From the NCBI RefSeq assembly GCF_013030945.1, contig NZ_JABBXF010000014.1, positions 1 through 64,000 of the forward strand: a stretch of 64,000 nucleotides of DNA, written 5' to 3'. Below the pieces are notes generated by a model. It worked only from the letters and a program-made list of their open reading frames with translations, had not been told where the DNA came from and did not search any database. Source of the stretch: Streptomyces morookaense. Lineage in GTDB: Bacteria; Actinomycetota; Actinomycetes; Streptomycetales; Streptomycetaceae. Positions 17,504 through 25,878 of this stretch are shown here, piece after piece. How positions within the stretch are numbered: position 1 is the first letter of the stretch; each line of letters begins with the position of its first letter. Both the position numbers and the translations under genes were made by a program.

Positions 17504-19617
17504 GAGGCCTTCTCCACGCGCACCGCGCACACCTTGAACTCGGGCATCCGCGACACCGGGTCGAGCGCCGGGTTGGTCAGGGTGTTAGCACGCCCCTCGC
17601 CGGGCCAGTGGAAGGGCATGAAGACGGTGTCGGCCCGGATCGCGGCCGTCAGCCGGGCCGGCGCCGTGACCCGGCCGCGCCGGCTGACGACGGTGAGCCC
17701 GTCGCCGTCGGTGACGCCGAGGCGGGCCGCGAGGCGGGGGTGCAGTTCGACGAACGGGCCGGGCGCGGCCTCGGCGAGGGCCGGGGTGCGGCGGGTCTGG
17801 GCGCCGCTCTGGTACTGGGCGAGCACCCGGCCCGTGGTGAGCCGGAGCGGATAGTCGGCGTCGGGCTCCTCGGCGGCGGGCCGGTGCGAGACGTCGGCGA
17901 AGCGGGCCCGGCCGTCGGGGGTGGCGAAGCGGTCGAGGAACAGGCGCCGGGTGCCCGGGTGTTCGGGCTCCCCGGGGCCGCTCGCGGGGCACGGCCAGAA
18001 GACGCCGTCCTCGGCGGCGATCCGTTCGTAGGTGATGCCGGAGTAGTCGGCCTGGCCCCCGGCGGAGGCCGCCCGGAGCTCCTCGAAGACCTCCTGCGGC
18101 TCGGCGGGGAAGCCCTCGGGCACGCCGAGCCGTTCGGCCAGTCCGTGCAGGATCTCCAGGTCGGTGCGGACTCCCGGGGGCGGGGCCAGGGCGGCCCGGC
18201 GCAGGATCACCCGGCCCTCCAGGTTCGTCATCGTCCCGTCCTCCTCGGCCCATTGGGCGGAGGGCAGGACGACGTCGGCGAGCTCGGCGGTCTCGGAGAG
18301 CACCACATCACAGACGACCAGGCAGTCCAGGGCGCGCAGACGCTCGGTGACGTGCTGCGCGTGCGGTGCGGAGACGACGGGGTTGGAGCCCATGAGCAGC
18401 AGTGCACTGGCCCCGTCCGGGGTGCCGAGGGTGTCCAGGAGTTCGTAGGCGCTGCGTCCGGGGCCGGGCAGCTCGTCCGGGTCCACGCCCCACACCGCGG
18501 CGACGTGGGCGCGGGCCGCGGGGTCGGTGATCGAACGGTAGCCGGGCAACTGGTCGGCCTTCTGCCCGTGTTCGCGGCCGCCCTGCCCGTTGCCCTGCCC
18601 GGTCAGGCAGCCGTATCCGGCGGCGGGGCGCCCGGCGCGTCCGGTGGCCAGGCAGAGGTTGATCCATGCGCCGACGGTGTCGACGCCTTTGCTGTGCTGT
18701 TCGCCGCCGCGGGCGGTCAGCACCATGCCGGTGCGGTCCGGTGTGCCGCAGAACAGCCCGACGGCGCGGCGCATCAGGGCCACGGGCACGCCGGTGAGGT
18801 GTTCGACGCGCTCGGGCCAGTGCGCCATGGCCGCGGCGCGTGCCGCCTCGTACCCGGTGGTGCGGGCGGCCACGAACTCCTCGTCGACGAGCCCTTCGGC
18901 GACGACGAGGTGCAACAGGCCGAGGGCAAGGGCGAGATCGGTGCCGGGGGCGGGCTGCAGGTGCAGGTCGGCGAGGGCGGCGGTGCGGGTGCGGCGAGGG
19001 TCGACGACGATCAGCTTTCCGCCCGCCTCCTGCAGTTCGCGCAGGTAGCGCACCGCGGGCGGCATGGTGTCGGCCAGGTTGCTGCCGACGAGAACGACGC
19101 ATCCCGCACGCGGGATGTCCTCCAGTGGGAACGGCAGCCCCCGGTCGAGCCCGAACGCGGCGCGTTGCGCGGCGGCCGCGGAGGACATGCAGAACCGGCC
19201 GTTGTAGTCGATGGCGGCGGTGCGCAGGGCGACGCGCGCGAACTTGCCGAGCAGATAGGCCTTTTCGTTGGTGAGCCCGCCGCCGCCGAACACACCCACC
19301 GCGTCGGAGCCGTACCGGCGCGCGGCGGCGGCGAGCCCGTCGGCCGCGCGGTCGAGGGCCTCCGGCCAGGAGGCTTCGCGCAGTTGCCCGGTGTGCGCGT
19401 CGCGGACCAGCGGCGCGGTGAGGCGGGCGTGGGCGGCCAGGATCGCGGGGGCGCTGCGGCCCTTGCCGCACAGCGCGCCCCGGTTGACGGGGAAGTCCGG
19501 GCGCTCCTCGACCTCCACGGGAGCGGGCTCCCCCGAGGTCGGCCGCAGGCGCATGCCGCACTGGAGGGAGCAGTACGGGCAGTGCGTGTCGGTCGCCCCC
19601 GACGGCGGAGTGGTCAT
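17500..19617 (-). CDS. nasA: Assimilatory nitrate reductase catalytic subunit
   Basis: A 705-aa molybdopterin oxidoreductase reducing nitrate to nitrite in the cytoplasm. N-terminal [4Fe-4S] cysteines are C13, C16, C20 and C50 (CPYCSLQC and CGKG). Mo-bis-MGD segments follow, including GKFARVALRTAAIDYNGRFC, SNLADTMPPAV, GYGCLTGQGNGQGG and a C-terminal molydopterin dinucleotide-binding domain (LTTGRVLAQYQSGAQTRRT). There is no Tat signal, as expected for an assimilatory enzyme. The ATG at 19617 is chosen because the cluster motif follows at residue 13; upstream codons look non-coding. It is the first gene of the operon and its promoter region carries a GlnR-like site. Confidence 0.93.
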   Translation of the reverse strand: MTTPPSGATDTHCPYCSLQCGMRLRPTSGEPAPVEVEERPDFPVNRGALCGKGRSAPAILAAHARLTAPLVRDAHTGQLREASWPEALDRAADGLAAAARRYGSDAVGVFGGGGLTNEKAYLLGKFARVALRTAAIDYNGRFCMSSAAAAQRAAFGLDRGLPFPLEDIPRAGCVVLVGSNLADTMPPAVRYLRELQEAGGKLIVVDPRRTRTAALADLHLQPAPGTDLALALGLLHLVVAEGLVDEEFVAARTTGYEAARAAAMAHWPERVEHLTGVPVALMRRAVGLFCGTPDRTGMVLTARGGEQHSKGVDTVGAWINLCLATGRAGRPAAGYGCLTGQGNGQGGREHGQKADQLPGYRSITDPAARAHVAAVWGVDPDELPGPGRSAYELLDTLGTPDGASALLLMGSNPVVSAPHAQHVTERLRALDCLVVCDVVLSETAELADVVLPSAQWAEEDGTMTNLEGRVILRRAALAPPPGVRTDLEILHGLAERLGVPEGFPAEPQEVFEELRAASAGGQADYSGITYERIAAEDGVFWPCPASGPGEPEHPGTRRLFLDRFATPDGRARFADVSHRPAAEEPDADYPLRLTTGRVLAQYQSGAQTRRTPALAEAAPGPFVELHPRLAARLGVTDGDGLTVVSRRGRVTAPARLTAAIRADTVFMPFHWPGEGRANTLTNPALDPVSRMPEFKVCAVRVEKAS

Positions 19618-19759
19618 GCCGAGAAGCGTCACGGGTCCGTGTTCCGGCGACAAGACCGCGGCGTTACCTCGTTCGTACAGTTCACGCACCTGCACCGGGG
19701 GCCGGTGTGCGCAGCGCGACACATGCCCGTAGGAAAACGTCCGTCGAACTAACGGTCGC

Positions 19760-19786
19760 GTGACACTGCCGCAACGACGGGTTAAC
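19760..19786 (+). promoter_or_regulatory. Candidate GlnR box between nasA and nnaR
   Basis: In the 191-base divergent gap the plus strand reads GTGAC-6-GCAAC-6-TTAAC, i.e. pentamers repeated every 11 bases. This matches the GTnAC-n6-GnAAC layout described for the nitrogen regulator GlnR in Streptomyces. It sits 142 bases from the nasA start and 22 bases from the nnaR start, so one site could serve both. Inferred, not proven. Confidence 0.5.
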
Positions 19787-19808
19787 GCCGTTACGCGACC
19801 CTCGCCCC

Positions 19809-20936
19809 ATGACCGCCGGCACGACCCCGGAACCTCTGACGGGCTTCACCGTGGGCGTCACGGCGGACCGCCGCCGCGACGAACTCACGGCACTCCTGCA
19901 ACGCCGCGGCGCCTCCGTCGTCACCGCACCCGCCCTGCGCATCGTGCCGCTCGCCGACGACCGGCTGCTGTACCGGGCCACCGAGGCCTGCCTGGCGGGC
20001 GGCGGCCCGGACTTCGTCGTCGCCACGACGGGCGTGGGCTGGCGCGGCTGGATGAGCGCCGCCGAGGACTGGGGACTGGGCACGGCCCTGGCCTCGGCCT
20101 GCCGGAAGGCCGTGGTCATCAGCCGGGGCCCGAAGGCGGCGGGTGCGCTGCGGGCGTGCGGCCTGCGCGAGAGCCACGCCCCCGACTCGGAGGCGCTGGA
20201 CGACGTCCTGACCTGGCTGCTGCAGCACGACCTGCAGGGGAAGCGCGTCGTCGTGCAGGAACACGGCGCCCCGCTGGAGGAGTTCTCCGCCGCACTGCGC
20301 GCCCGGGGCGCCTCGGTCGTCGCGGCGCCCGTGTACCGGTGGGGCCCGCCCGAGGATCCCGAGGCCCTGCGCCGCCTCGCCGAACAGACCGCCCGCCGGG
20401 AGATCCACGCCCTGCCCTTCACCAGCGCCCCCGCCATCGAGGCCTTCCTGGCCGCGTCCGAACGCGCCGACGTCCTGGACGCGTTGCGCGGCGACGTGCT
20501 GCCGGTGTGCATCGGCTCCATCTGCGCCCGCCCGCTGCTGGCGGCGGGCGTGCCGTGCGTGTGGCCGGAGCGGGGCCGGCTCGGTGCACTGGTGCGGACG
20601 CTCGTGCGCGAGCTGACCGGGCGCTTCCGGCGCGAACTGGCCACCCCTGACGGGAACTTGGTGCTGCAGGGCAGCGCGGTGCTCGCGGGCGGTACGGCCC
20701 TGCAACTGCCCCCGCTGCCCGCCGCGGTGCTGCGCGCCCTGGCCGAACGGCCCGGCGCCGTGCTCAGCCGCGCGGACCTGCTGCGCCGCGTGTGGACGGG
20801 CCCGCAGGCGCGCCCCTTGCCGGACGAGCACGCGGTCGAGGCGGCGGTGGCGCGGCTGCGCACGGCACTCGGGCCGCACGGCGACCTGGTCCGTACCGTG
20901 ACGAAGCGCGGCTACCGGCTGGCGGTCGCGCCATGA
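19809..20936 (+). CDS. nnaR: NnaR-type nitrate/nitrite assimilation regulator (HemD-like + winged helix)
   Basis: A 375-aa protein. Residues about 5-255 have the uroporphyrinogen-III synthase (HemD) fold, with GFTVGVTADRRRDELTALL and VVATTGVGWRGWM. Residues about 275-375 are an OmpR/PhoB-type winged helix (PGAVLSRADLLRRVW, VEAAVARLRTALG, VRTVTKRGYRLAV). That two-domain architecture next to nitrate genes is NnaR, known in S. coelicolor as a co-activator with GlnR of nitrate and nitrite uptake and reduction. Here it faces the operon it should control. Its stop overlaps the start of the chelatase gene (ATGATG). Whether the HemD part still binds a tetrapyrrole is unknown. Confidence 0.88.
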   Translation: MTAGTTPEPLTGFTVGVTADRRRDELTALLQRRGASVVTAPALRIVPLADDRLLYRATEACLAGGGPDFVVATTGVGWRGWMSAAEDWGLGTALASACRKAVVISRGPKAAGALRACGLRESHAPDSEALDDVLTWLLQHDLQGKRVVVQEHGAPLEEFSAALRARGASVVAAPVYRWGPPEDPEALRRLAEQTARREIHALPFTSAPAIEAFLAASERADVLDALRGDVLPVCIGSICARPLLAAGVPCVWPERGRLGALVRTLVRELTGRFRRELATPDGNLVLQGSAVLAGGTALQLPPLPAAVLRALAERPGAVLSRADLLRRVWTGPQARPLPDEHAVEAAVARLRTALGPHGDLVRTVTKRGYRLAVAP

Positions 20937-21715
20937 TGCCGCTGCTGGCCGTGGTGCACGGCACCCGGGACCCGCAGGGAACGGCCACGACCGCCGAACT
21001 GCTGCGGCAGGTCGCCCGGTTGCGCCCGGAGGTGCCGGTCCGCATGGCGTCCGTGGACACCGTGCGGGAGGCCCTCACGGACCTCGGCGGCGACGTGGTG
21101 CTGGTGCCGCTGCTGCTCGGCGCGGGCTACCACGTCCGCACGGACATCCCGCGGGCCGTCGCGGCGGCCCCGCGGGCCCGGGTCCGGGTGGGCCCGCCGC
21201 TGGGCCCGCACCCCCTGCTGGCGGTCGCCCTGGAGGACCGCCTGGCGGAGGCGGGGGCGTCGTGCGGGGACGCCTCCGCCGTCGTCCTCGCCGCGGCGGG
21301 CTCGACGGACCCCGCGGCGAACGCGGCCGCACGGGCCACCGCCCGGCTGCTCTCGGCCCGCCTGGGCCGCCCGGTCATGGCGGCCTTCCTGCACGGAGGA
21401 GCCACCGCCGCCCCCTCCCCTGCCGCTGCGGTGGCCTCCCTCCGGAAGGCGGGCCACGCCGATGTCGCCGTGGCCCGCTACCTCCTCGCCCCGGGCTGGT
21501 TCGCCCGCCGCGCGGAGGACGCCGGGGGCTGTGCGACATCGGCGCCCCTTGGGGCGCACGAGGCCGTCGCGCAGCTGGTGTGGGAGCGGTACGACGCGCA
21601 GGTGCGGGCTCAGCCCGCCGCGGGCAGCGTCCGCGCGAGCCGCTCCGGAGCCGTCAGCTCCGCCGCCCCCGCGGGCACCGGCACGGCCGCGAAGATCGCG
21701 TCCTGTTGGGCCTGA
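20933..21715 (+). CDS. CbiX/SirB-type sirohydrochlorin chelatase
   Basis: A 260-aa class II chelatase that would insert iron into sirohydrochlorin to make the siroheme needed by NirB. The start MMPLLAVVHGTRDPQ carries the metal-binding His of the HGT/SRD motif, and VPLLLGAGYHVRTDIP the second. A repeat of the fold follows (SAVVLAAAGSTDP, VAVARYLLAPGWFARRAED). It is translationally coupled to nnaR, which ties siroheme supply to nitrate assimilation. The last ~35 codons overlap the 3' end of the convergent pyrophosphokinase gene and look non-conserved. Confidence 0.88.
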   Translation: MMPLLAVVHGTRDPQGTATTAELLRQVARLRPEVPVRMASVDTVREALTDLGGDVVLVPLLLGAGYHVRTDIPRAVAAAPRARVRVGPPLGPHPLLAVALEDRLAEAGASCGDASAVVLAAAGSTDPAANAAARATARLLSARLGRPVMAAFLHGGATAAPSPAAAVASLRKAGHADVAVARYLLAPGWFARRAEDAGGCATSAPLGAHEAVAQLVWERYDAQVRAQPAAGSVRASRSGAVSSAAPAGTGTAAKIASCWA

Positions 21716-22389
21716 AGTTCCTTCGCGCGCTCGGGCGTCGTGCTCGGCAGACGCTGCTCCTCGTAGAGCTTGTGGGTCGCCTCCTGGGCCCACTTGCTCT
21801 GCGGGGTGTGGAACTGGACCTCGAAGACGTGGCCTTCGAGGGGGTCGCGCCAGGCCGAGTTCACGGCCTTGTATCCCTGCTTGCGTCCCCAGGTGTTGGA
21901 CCACTTGACGCTGTCGTTGCCCCAGGCCGCCAGCACGCTCGACGCGAGGGCGACACCGTGCACGTACCGGCCGTCCGGCCACTGCAGGGTGTAGCGGACC
22001 GAGTCGTTGATGCGGGCGAGGGCCTGGTCGGCGGTCTCGCCGGGGGTCTCCTTCAGGGAGGTGGCGACCTTGCGCTTGAGGGAGTCGGGCGACTTCAGGC
22101 GGTGGTCGAAGCCGACCACGGTGGCGTCGCTGATGCGGGCCGCGGCCCGGACCATGGGGCTGATGCTGCGCTCGGCGCGCTGTGCGTGGTCGAGGAAGTC
22201 GTCGACCTTCCGGTTGTCCTCCGCGTTCAGGGACAGGCCGTCGCCCTGCCAGCCGCCACCGCCCTCCGCCGGGCGCAGGGACACGGACTTGGCCGGCTTC
22301 TCGACGGGGGCCGCCGCGGCGCCGGTGACCGGGCCGAGGCCCAGGGCGGCGGTGAGGAGGGCGGCTGTGGTGATGCGGTTGATCTGCAT
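21610..22389 (-). CDS. Secreted RelA/SpoT-fold ATP nucleotide 3'-pyrophosphokinase
   Basis: A 259-aa exported protein: signal peptide 1-27 (ALLTAALGLGPVTGAAAA), then a compact (p)ppGpp-synthetase-like domain. Motifs matching the synthetase fold are FDHRLKSPDSLKRKV (donor-side basic residues), INDSVRYTL, GRKQGYKAVNSAW (cf. the GYQSLH loop) and FEVQFHTPQSKWAQEATHK, with E190 and Q192 in place of the metal-binding E-x-Q. Secreted enzymes of this kind from Streptomyces move pyrophosphate from ATP to the 3' position of purine nucleotides, making compounds such as pppApp. No hydrolase domain is present. It overlaps the convergent chelatase gene tail by 106 bases. Confidence 0.85.
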   Translation of the reverse strand: MQINRITTAALLTAALGLGPVTGAAAAPVEKPAKSVSLRPAEGGGGWQGDGLSLNAEDNRKVDDFLDHAQRAERSISPMVRAAARISDATVVGFDHRLKSPDSLKRKVATSLKETPGETADQALARINDSVRYTLQWPDGRYVHGVALASSVLAAWGNDSVKWSNTWGRKQGYKAVNSAWRDPLEGHVFEVQFHTPQSKWAQEATHKLYEEQRLPSTTPERAKELQAQQDAIFAAVPVPAGAAELTAPERLARTLPAAG

Positions 22390-22455
22390 CCGCCAGATCC
22401 AACCGGAACCCCTCGTTACGGCGGGCCCGTACGCGCCCCGCAAACGTTCTTTGAC

Positions 22456-22484
22456 TTGAACGCAGCGCTACGGGGCGCAATACC
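22456..22484 (+). promoter_or_regulatory. Possible promoter of the MFS gene
   Basis: TTGAAC and AATACC are separated by 17 bases, 36 bases before the start codon, in the 130-base gap between divergent genes. The -10 match is weak; low confidence. Confidence 0.25.
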
Positions 22485-22519
22485 GTCTGTCCGGAGAGAC
22501 ACTGTTCCGAGGAGACGGC

Positions 22520-24094
22520 ATGGGCATACGCCACAGGACCCCGCAGTCGCTGCTCCCCTCCCTGCTGGTCGAGGAGCGGGCCCGGCCCGCACGGATACGC
22601 AAGCGTCCCGGGGCCTGGCGGCTGGCCGTGGCCACGGTGTGCTTCGGCGCGTTCATGGGGCAGCTGGACGCGAGCATCGTGACGCTGACGTACGGCGCCC
22701 TGCGGAGCGAGTTCCGCATCTCGCTGGCCGCCGTGGAGTGGGTCTCGCTCGCCTATCTGCTGACGCTGGTGGCGCTGCTGGTGCCGGTCGGCAGACTCGC
22801 GGACGCGCACGGCCGCAAGCTGTTCTACCTGTACGGCTTCGCCGTGTTCACCGTGGCCTCGGGCGCCTGCGGGCTGGCCGGTTCGCTCACGGCGCTCGTC
22901 GGCTTCCGGGTGGCGCAGGCCGCGGGGGCGGCCATGATGCAGGCCAACAGCGTGGCCCTGGTGACCACCAGCGCACCGCGCGAGAAGCTGCGCAGCGCAC
23001 TGGGCGTGCAGGCCGCGGCACAGGCGCTCGGCCTGGCGCTCGGTCCGACGGTGGGCGGTGCGCTGGTGAGCGCGTTCGGATGGCGGTGGGTCTTCGCCGT
23101 GAACGTGCCGGTCGGGATCGTCTCGCTGGTCGCGGGCCACTATCTGCTGCCGCGCACGCGCAGCCGCACCCCGGCGGCCGGATTCGACTGGCCCGGCCTG
23201 GCGCTGCTGGCCGTCACGACCACGTGTCTGCTGCTGGGCGTCTCGGCCGCCTCGGGCCTGCCGTTCCCCGCCTGGGCCGTGGCCGCACTGTTCGCGGCGG
23301 CCGCGGTGACCGGCCGGGGCTTCGCGGTTCGCCAACTGCGGGCCGCAAGGCCCCTGGTGGACCCCGCGCTGCTGCGGCGACGGGAGATCGCGACGGGGCT
23401 GGCCGGGGCGCTGTGCAGCTATCTGGTGCTCTTCGGCCCGCTGGTGCTCGTTCCCGTCGTGCTGACCGCCCGCGGTGCCTCCGAGCTCACCGCGGGGCTG
23501 GTGCTCACGGCCCTGCCGGCCGGCTTCGCGCTCGGCGCCACCTGCGCGGACCGCGTCCTGCCGGCCACGACGGCGGACCGGGGGCGGTGCCTGGTGGGCG
23601 GGGTGATCTGCGCGGGGACGCTGGCCACGATGACGGCCCTGCCGCCCACGGCCGCGGTGCTGGCCCCGCTGCTGGTCGTGCTGGGGGTGGGGCTGGGGAC
23701 GTTCACCCCCGCGAACAACGCGATCGTCATGGCGGCGATACCGGCCCGCTCGTCCGGAACCGGTGGCGGGCTGGTCAACATGGCGAGGGGGCTGGGGACG
23801 GCCCTGGGCATTGCGCTGGTCACCCTTGCGCTGCATCTGGGTGGCAGCGAGGCCCCGGGCAACGACGGCCCACGGTGGGCCGTCGTCGCGTTGCTGCTGG
23901 TGTCGCTGCTCGCCCTCGCGGCCGCTTGGGCGGGCGCGCGGCCTGATCAGCGCCCCGTAAGGGGCGCGGGGAACTGCGCGACCAGCCCCCATCGGCCTGC
24001 AGCCGACGCACTACCCCAGGGGTCCGGGGCGAAGCCCCGAGCACTTCGCCTGCGGGCGCGTCGTGGCCGGTCGCGCAGTTCCCCGCGCCCCTGA
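22520..24094 (+). CDS. DHA2-type MFS drug-efflux transporter with repeat-encoded tail
   Basis: A 524-aa transporter with about 14 membrane segments. Family motifs are GQLDASIVTLTYGALRSEF in the first helix, GRLADAHGRKLFYLYG (motif A) and GLALGPTVGGALVSAFGWRW (motif C of drug/H+ antiporters). It would export a toxic compound using the proton gradient. The ATG at 22520 follows GAGGAG. The last ~50 codons, from about residue 476 (DQRPVRGAGNCATSPHRP), are the intergenic repeat read in frame; the membrane protein proper ends near ALAAAWAGARP. So the natural stop was probably lost when the repeat arrived, or translation runs through it harmlessly. Confidence 0.88.
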   Translation: MGIRHRTPQSLLPSLLVEERARPARIRKRPGAWRLAVATVCFGAFMGQLDASIVTLTYGALRSEFRISLAAVEWVSLAYLLTLVALLVPVGRLADAHGRKLFYLYGFAVFTVASGACGLAGSLTALVGFRVAQAAGAAMMQANSVALVTTSAPREKLRSALGVQAAAQALGLALGPTVGGALVSAFGWRWVFAVNVPVGIVSLVAGHYLLPRTRSRTPAAGFDWPGLALLAVTTTCLLLGVSAASGLPFPAWAVAALFAAAAVTGRGFAVRQLRAARPLVDPALLRRREIATGLAGALCSYLVLFGPLVLVPVVLTARGASELTAGLVLTALPAGFALGATCADRVLPATTADRGRCLVGGVICAGTLATMTALPPTAAVLAPLLVVLGVGLGTFTPANNAIVMAAIPARSSGTGGGLVNMARGLGTALGIALVTLALHLGGSEAPGNDGPRWAVVALLLVSLLALAAAWAGARPDQRPVRGAGNCATSPHRPAADALPQGSGAKPRALRLRARRGRSRSSPRP

Positions 24095-24102
24095 CGGGGC
24101 GC
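23950..24102. repeat. Intergenic repeat, copy 3
   Basis: Inverted arms at about 23950-23980 and 24071-24102 carry the same core as copy 1 and flank a GCCTGCAGCCGACGCA-type module. It lies between convergent genes (MFS plus strand, S4 protein minus strand), where it can act as a two-way terminator. Its left part is inside the MFS reading frame. Confidence 0.85.
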
Positions 24103-24126
24103 GCCGGGCCTCGCTCCACCACCTCG

Positions 24127-24507
24127 TCAGCGCTCGCCGCGCAGCTGCTCCAGCTCGCGGCGGTCGCGCTTCGTCGGGCGGCCCGTGCCCCGGTCCCGCT
24201 GCCCCGGTGCCGCGGCGAACTCGCGCGGGGGCGGGGGCGGGCTGTTGTCCACGTAGCACTCGGCGGCGACGGGGGCGCCGACCCGCTTCCGAACGATCTT
24301 CGCAATGACGGCGACGCGCTCGCGCCCCTCGTGCCGCAGCCGCACCTCGTCGCCCACGCGCACCGGCTGGGCCGGCTTGGCGCGTTCGCCGTTGATCCGG
24401 ACATGGCCCGCGCGGCAGGCCGTGGCGGCCAGGGAGCGCGTCTTGACGAGACGCACGGACCAGATCCAGACGTCCGCCCGCACCGTCCCCTCGTCTGCTG
24501 TACTCAT
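24127..24507 (-). CDS. S4-domain RNA-binding protein (Hsp15-like)
   Basis: A 126-aa protein with an N-terminal S4 domain (about 11-60: RADVWIWSVRLVKTRSLAAT, GHVRINGERAKPAQPVRVGD) and a basic, proline-rich tail (SPPPPPREFAAAPGQRDRG). Small S4 proteins of this type bind structured rRNA or stalled 50S-tRNA complexes, as Hsp15 does. The ATG at 24507 is taken because the S4 domain begins ten residues later. It is convergent with the MFS gene across repeat copy 3. Confidence 0.85.
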   Translation of the reverse strand: MSTADEGTVRADVWIWSVRLVKTRSLAATACRAGHVRINGERAKPAQPVRVGDEVRLRHEGRERVAVIAKIVRKRVGAPVAAECYVDNSPPPPPREFAAAPGQRDRGTGRPTKRDRRELEQLRGER

Positions 24508-24590
24508 GCCCGCACTGTAGGCCATTGCGGACACCTGTTCCCGCTGCAGCACGGCTGGTCAGCGGCGGCGCGTGCCCCTACCGTCGGACC

Positions 24591-25208
24591 ATGTCCCTGC
24601 CGCCCGCGCCACCCCCTGCCGGGGAGCTGCACCGGCCGGACCCGGTCGTACTGGGCGGCATCGCCGACGGCACGGAACTGGGTGCGGCCTTCCACCCGTA
24701 CCTGCGCGACTGCATGGGCCTGGTCTGCCCGTTCGCGTCCCAGGCGCTGCTGGCCGGTGCGGTGCACTACGCGGAGCTGCGGGTGACCGGCCGCACGGCG
24801 CTGCGGGCCGTGGCGCGGGCGCTGGCCGGATATCTCGCCTGGTTCGACGGGGCCATGCGCCGGGAGCGGGACGAACAGCCCGGGCTGGTCGTGGCGTTCC
24901 CGGGGCCGGCGGGGCCGGTGCTGCCGCTCATCGCCGCGGCGCACGAGGTGGTGCGGCCGGCGGTGTACGCGCGGGGTTGCACATCCTCGCTGCTGCACTC
25001 GGCCGAGGCGCCCTGCGCCGTGCCCGCACCGTTCTGCGTGCTGCGCCGGATCGTTCCGGCGGATCTGCTGCTGTCGATGCGGGTGTCACGCATGTTCCCC
25101 GTGTACTACCGGCTGTACGCGGCGGAAGCCCGGCGCACCCGGCTGCTGACGGCGGAGATCTCCGAGCGGTGGAACCGGGCGTGCCGGGAGCACGGCCTGG
25201 CGCCCTGA
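24591..25208 (+). CDS. Uncharacterised cytoplasmic protein (DUF6875-like)
   Basis: A 205-aa protein with no signal peptide or membrane segment. Visible features are GLVCPFASQALLAGAVHYAEL near residue 42, a central FPGPAGPVLPLIAAAHEV, and a C-terminal helical part rich in Arg (RVSRMFPVYYRLYAAEARRTR). The VCPF segment and overall layout remind me of DUF6875 proteins found in some biosynthetic clusters; I am not sure of that. No catalytic motif can be named. The gene stands alone. Confidence 0.6.
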   Translation: MSLPPAPPPAGELHRPDPVVLGGIADGTELGAAFHPYLRDCMGLVCPFASQALLAGAVHYAELRVTGRTALRAVARALAGYLAWFDGAMRRERDEQPGLVVAFPGPAGPVLPLIAAAHEVVRPAVYARGCTSSLLHSAEAPCAVPAPFCVLRRIVPADLLLSMRVSRMFPVYYRLYAAEARRTRLLTAEISERWNRACREHGLAP

Positions 25209-25335
25209 CAACAGGCCGCGGGCGCTTGTGTGTTGACTTCTCGGCCGCCCCATGCCACTCATGACGTGTTCACATCAGACCCCCCGGCTCTTCGTTCCGG
25301 CGGCGACCCCGCCGCGGACGGAAGGGAGCACGGCG

Positions 25336-25878
25336 ATGAACACGACTCCGAGAACACACCGCAGGCGGACGGCGGTCGGCGCGGCCCTGGTGACGGTGCT
25401 TGCGGGCGCGGGCCTCGGCCTCGGCGCGCCGCAGGCCACAGCCGCCGACCCCGTCTCCGTCGGCTACACCTGTACCGGCCCGGGCGCGCCCAGCGGCGTC
25501 CAGTCCCTGCAGGTCACCATGACGGCCCCGGCGAGCGTCCCGCAGGGCGGCAACGCCGACCTCTCCATCAGCGTCGTCACGCAGCTGACGGTGCCCATCG
25601 ACGTTGCCGCAGGCAGCGTGACGGGCGAGATGACCGTCAACCTCGGCGGCGCCGGCTCCGGCAGCGTGACCGCCACGGGCTTCACCAACCCCGATGCCAT
25701 ACCGAGCGGTTCGACGGCCACGCTGACCGGCGGCACCGCCTCGGTCCAGCTCACCGCCGCGGGCACGACGACCTTCGCGCCGGGCGATGCCGCGGTGCAC
25801 GTCTTCGGCGTGACGGTCAACTGCACGGTCTCCGGCGACGCCCCGGTCGCCGCACAGACGAACGTCACCGCCTCATAG
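25336..25878 (+). CDS. Small secreted beta-rich protein
   Basis: A 180-aa protein with a signal peptide (about 1-36; LVTVLAGAGLGLGAPQATA) and a mature domain of alternating Thr/Val/Ser strands with two cysteines (in GYTCTG and VNCTVSG) positioned to link the first and last strands, as in Ig-like secreted domains. GAAGGGAG precedes the ATG at 25336. The pattern resembles DUF6801-type secreted proteins of actinomycetes, but the assignment is tentative. It is convergent with the DM13 gene and overlaps it by six bases. Confidence 0.7.
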   Translation: MNTTPRTHRRRTAVGAALVTVLAGAGLGLGAPQATAADPVSVGYTCTGPGAPSGVQSLQVTMTAPASVPQGGNADLSISVVTQLTVPIDVAAGSVTGEMTVNLGGAGSGSVTATGFTNPDAIPSGSTATLTGGTASVQLTAAGTTTFAPGDAAVHVFGVTVNCTVSGDAPVAAQTNVTAS

